8,017 bases of DNA from the NCBI GenBank assembly GCA_019689955.1, contig JADGGM010000109.1, forward strand, positions 1-8,017. Direction: 5' to 3'. The number at the start of each line of letters is the position of its first letter. Positions within the stretch are counted from its first letter, which is position 1. This DNA is from Gemmatimonadaceae bacterium (GTDB lineage: Bacteria; Gemmatimonadota; Gemmatimonadetes; Gemmatimonadales; Gemmatimonadaceae). This document shows positions 6,819 to 8,017 of the stretch, in pieces. Under the pieces are notes generated by a model that ran no database searches, was not told the origin of the DNA, and saw only the letters and a program-made list of their open reading frames with translations. The position numbers and the translations under genes are program-made.

Positions 6819-6852
6819 TATAGCGCCAGTTACGGATCATATAGGCGCTCTA
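6819..6852. repeat. Inverted repeat in low-GC patch upstream of pil operon
   Basis: TATAGCGCC (6819-6827) and GGCGCTCTA (6844-6852) are inverted repeats with 8 of 9 matching positions and a 16-nt spacer. Centre-to-centre spacing of about 25 nt and the position about 180-215 nt upstream of pilV fit either a regulator-binding site or a weak hairpin after the HNH gene. No T-run follows on the minus strand. Confidence 0.4.
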
Positions 6853-6895
6853 TGAACCGCATGGCCGGGGAAATCGATGGCGGGAGCCACCCGCC

Positions 6896-6913
6896 GGGGC
6901 GGGGGGGTGGGGG
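6896..6913 (+). other. G-quadruplex motif downstream of the HNH gene
   Basis: GGGG, C, a run of seven G, T, then GGGGG satisfies the four-tract G-quadruplex rule with loops of one base. It is on the plus strand, which is the template for the leftward HNH and pil genes, and lies about 62 nt past the HNH stop. Confidence 0.55.
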
Positions 6914-6975
6914 CCGCGCGGGCGGCCGAGTGCGTGATAGTTGGCGGGACCAAGGTGATGCGGCTCGGAGCGGTC

Positions 6976-7392
6976 CTATGCCGCGAGGGCGAGGCTCACG
7001 GCGCGCCGGGCCCCGCGCTTGAGGGCGCGGTGCGCGGTGCGGGCGTACGTGAGGAAGTTCAGCCCGGCGGCGGGGTGGCGGATGAAAAACTCGTGCGGGA
7101 GCATGTCCCCTTTCATGCGATTACACGGCCCGCACGCCACCACGAGGTTCCCCGGCGTGTGGGCGCCTCCGCGCGCGAGCGGGTAGACGTGATCGATGGT
7201 GGCCATCTCGAGCTCGAGCAGCGCGCCGCAGTACACGCAGCGGCGGCAGCAGTCGCGCATCGTCGCGCGTTTCAGCGCGCGTTTCTCGGCGCTCCGGAAG
7301 GCACGATGGGAGGGGCGGGCGAGTGAGGCCTTGCGGTGGAGCCCCCGTGGGGCACGAGGGAGTGCGATTCGGTGAAGGCTCTGTCGGGACAT
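6976..7392 (-). CDS. Stand-alone HNH endonuclease with four-Cys zinc site
   Basis: A 138-residue basic protein with a clear HNH beta-beta-alpha-metal fold. C52-VY-C55 and C87-GP-C90 would bind structural zinc. The catalytic HNH residues are in TIDHVYPLARGG (D67, H68), N82 of GNLVVACGPC, and N91 of CNRMKG. The N-terminal 45 residues are Arg-rich and without known domain; the C-terminal 35 are also basic. The ATG at 7392 is supported by GAGG four nt upstream. HNH proteins of this size occur as phage or mobile-element nucleases, repair nucleases and restriction enzymes. Nothing nearby (no methylase, terminase, toxin partner or intron core) decides which. Same strand as the pil operon but 338 nt away, so probably a separate transcript. 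Confidence 0.9.
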   Translation of the reverse strand: MSRQSLHRIALPRAPRGLHRKASLARPSHRAFRSAEKRALKRATMRDCCRRCVYCGALLELEMATIDHVYPLARGGAHTPGNLVVACGPCNRMKGDMLPHEFFIRHPAAGLNFLTYARTAHRALKRGARRAVSLALAA

Positions 7393-7403
7393 TGCACCTC
7401 GCC

Positions 7404-7451
7404 AAAAAGCAGCAACGCCCAGCGCCGGGGATATCCCGAGCCGGGCGTTGC
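7404..7451 (-). terminator. Rho-independent-type hairpin just before the HNH ribosome binding site
   Basis: On the minus strand a 9-bp stem (GCAACGCCC 7451-7443 with GGGCGTTGC 7420-7412) is followed by TGCTTTTTGG, with the T-run at 7408-7404. The loop region contains a second palindrome, GGGATATCCC (7428-7437). It ends only 4 nt before the HNH Shine-Dalgarno. No minus-strand gene is visible upstream for it to terminate within the window. Confidence 0.6.
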
Positions 7452-7576
7452 CATGGAATCGTGAGCACTGGCGACACGCATCGTTGCCGTCGCTATCGGC
7501 CGTCGCTCGCCGAGCGAGCTCGGAGCAGTTGCAGGGATCGTCGAGGGGCCTGGTCGTTCATGCGCCTTCTGTCATC

Positions 7577-7604
7577 GTGACGCGGCACGCGCACCGCGCG
7601 TCAC
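7577..7604. repeat. 8-bp inverted repeat in the intergenic region
   Basis: GTGACGCG (7577-7584) and CGCGTCAC (7597-7604) are perfect inverted repeats with a 12-nt spacer, about 130 nt before the membrane-protein start. The dyad could be a repressor/activator site or a small RNA hairpin. No T-run follows on either strand. Confidence 0.4.
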
Positions 7605-7736
7605 ACCATATGCACGGCAGGCGCCGCCCGCGCAAGCCACGTGCATGTCTCAGTTTGCCGGAATGCTGCTGATGATCTTCTCGTCGTATACCCCGCTGCC
7701 CCGGCGCGGGTGCCCGGGAACGCCGGGCCCGGTCCG

Positions 7737-8017
7737 GTGACGGCAGCGACCGAGATCGCCGCCTCCAGGCCATTCCGCCGCCCCGCCTGGCTCACCGACG
7801 ACGCAGTTCGCAAGACGGTGGTCGTCCTTGCAGCGCTCGCGGTCCCGATCGGTTTCGCCCTCCACCAATTCATACGTCCGTTTCCCTGGCTCGGCGCCGG
7901 GCTCATTTTCTTTCTCGCCGCGGCCACGCGCACGTTCGGGATCCCGCTCCCGGGAAAGGGGTTCGCGAGCTTCACGGTGGGGCCCGCCATGGCCGGCGTT
8001 GCGGCGCTGGGGTGGGC
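7737..8017 (+). CDS. N-terminal part of a multi-pass membrane protein, possibly a MASE-type sensor
   Basis: From GTG 7737 the frame gives 93 residues and runs off the right edge. After a polar N-terminus (VTAATEIAASRPFRRP) there are hydrophobic segments at about 27-46 (TVVVLAALAVPIGFALHQFI), 51-69 (WLGAGLIFFLAAATRTFGI) and from about 79 (FTVGPAMAGVAALGW). The segment IPLPGKGFASFTVGPAMAGV between the second and third helices resembles the LPxGG.xSF turn seen in membrane sensor domains placed before GGDEF or HD-GYP domains; this is inference because the catalytic part is not in the window. The start is uncertain: GTG 7710 and GTG 7641 are in frame, and none has a good Shine-Dalgarno. No close family is recognised. 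Confidence 0.65.
   Translation, partial: MTAATEIAASRPFRRPAWLTDDAVRKTVVVLAALAVPIGFALHQFIRPFPWLGAGLIFFLAAATRTFGIPLPGKGFASFTVGPAMAGVAALGW

Larger units (their letters stand above)
6638..6975. other. Intergenic region between the HNH gene and the pil operon
   Basis: It holds the pilV ribosome binding site and leader hairpin, a low-GC patch (about 46% GC by hand count over 6781-6850), an inverted repeat at 6819-6852 and a G-quadruplex motif at 6896-6913. The pil promoter should lie here, but I found no -35/-10 pair of good quality and no GG-N10-GC sigma54 site. No coding frame in it is credible. Confidence 0.6.
7393..7736. other. Intergenic region upstream of HNH and membrane-protein genes
   Basis: Divergent spacer of about 340 nt. 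It contains a minus-strand terminator-like hairpin (7404-7451) and an inverted repeat (7577-7604). A 25-codon plus-strand reading frame at 7663-7740 ends GTGA over the start of the next gene but has no ribosome binding site or recognisable content. I saw no promoter of good quality, tRNA or repeat array. Confidence 0.6.

Noticed and set aside
6815..6835. Possible sigma54 site (TGGCGC ... GC) before the pil operon
   Set aside because: GG-to-GC spacing is 12 rather than 10 nt.
7663..7740. 25-codon plus-strand frame overlapping the membrane-protein start by GTGA
   Set aside because: No ribosome site and no recognisable content. The overlap may be chance.
7601..7990. 129-codon minus-strand open frame at the right end
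   Set aside because: It overlaps the membrane-protein frame, lacks domain signal and reads as a compositional shadow.

Overview
The window is GC-rich chromosomal DNA from a Gram-negative bacterium. I lean towards Gemmatimonadota. The reasons are the broken secreted protein, which resembles S8-peptidase-associated lipoproteins of that phylum, and the oversized minor-pilin set. Both are impressions from family knowledge, not a database result.

Layout. 1-542 (minus): N-terminal part of imidazolonepropionase (HutI, histidine degradation), cut by the left edge and probably leaderless. 543-848: intergenic. 849-~1830 (plus): a decayed gene for a secreted lipoprotein with an S8-type propeptide-like segment. 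It has a nonsense codon in the signal peptide, a -1 frameshift in a G-run and no catalytic domain. 1873-3011 (plus): a well-formed sigma70-type promoter, then an SPL/Rv2578c-like radical SAM protein with CX3CX2C. 3018-3055: a perfect 17-bp stem separating this gene from the convergent genes to its right. 3081-6637 (minus): a tightly coupled three-gene minor-pilin operon in the order pilV-like, pilW-like, pilX-like. 6638-6975: intergenic, with a leader hairpin, a low-GC patch with an inverted repeat, and a G-quadruplex motif. 6976-7392 (minus): a small stand-alone HNH nuclease. 7393-7736: intergenic, with a terminator-like hairpin just before the HNH ribosome binding site and an 8-bp inverted repeat. 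7737-8017 (plus): start of a multi-pass membrane protein cut by the right edge.

How the genes work together. The pil cluster is the only clear functional unit. PilV, PilW and PilX homologues form the minor-pilin tip complex that primes type IV pilus assembly. Here PilW carries an extra fibronectin-III-like domain. The PilX-like protein is several times the usual size and ends the operon with no pilY1 after it, so the tip adhesive role may sit in these enlarged pilins. The hut gene, radical SAM gene, HNH gene and membrane protein look unrelated to the pili and to each other. I see no CRISPR array, rRNA, tRNA or insertion sequence.
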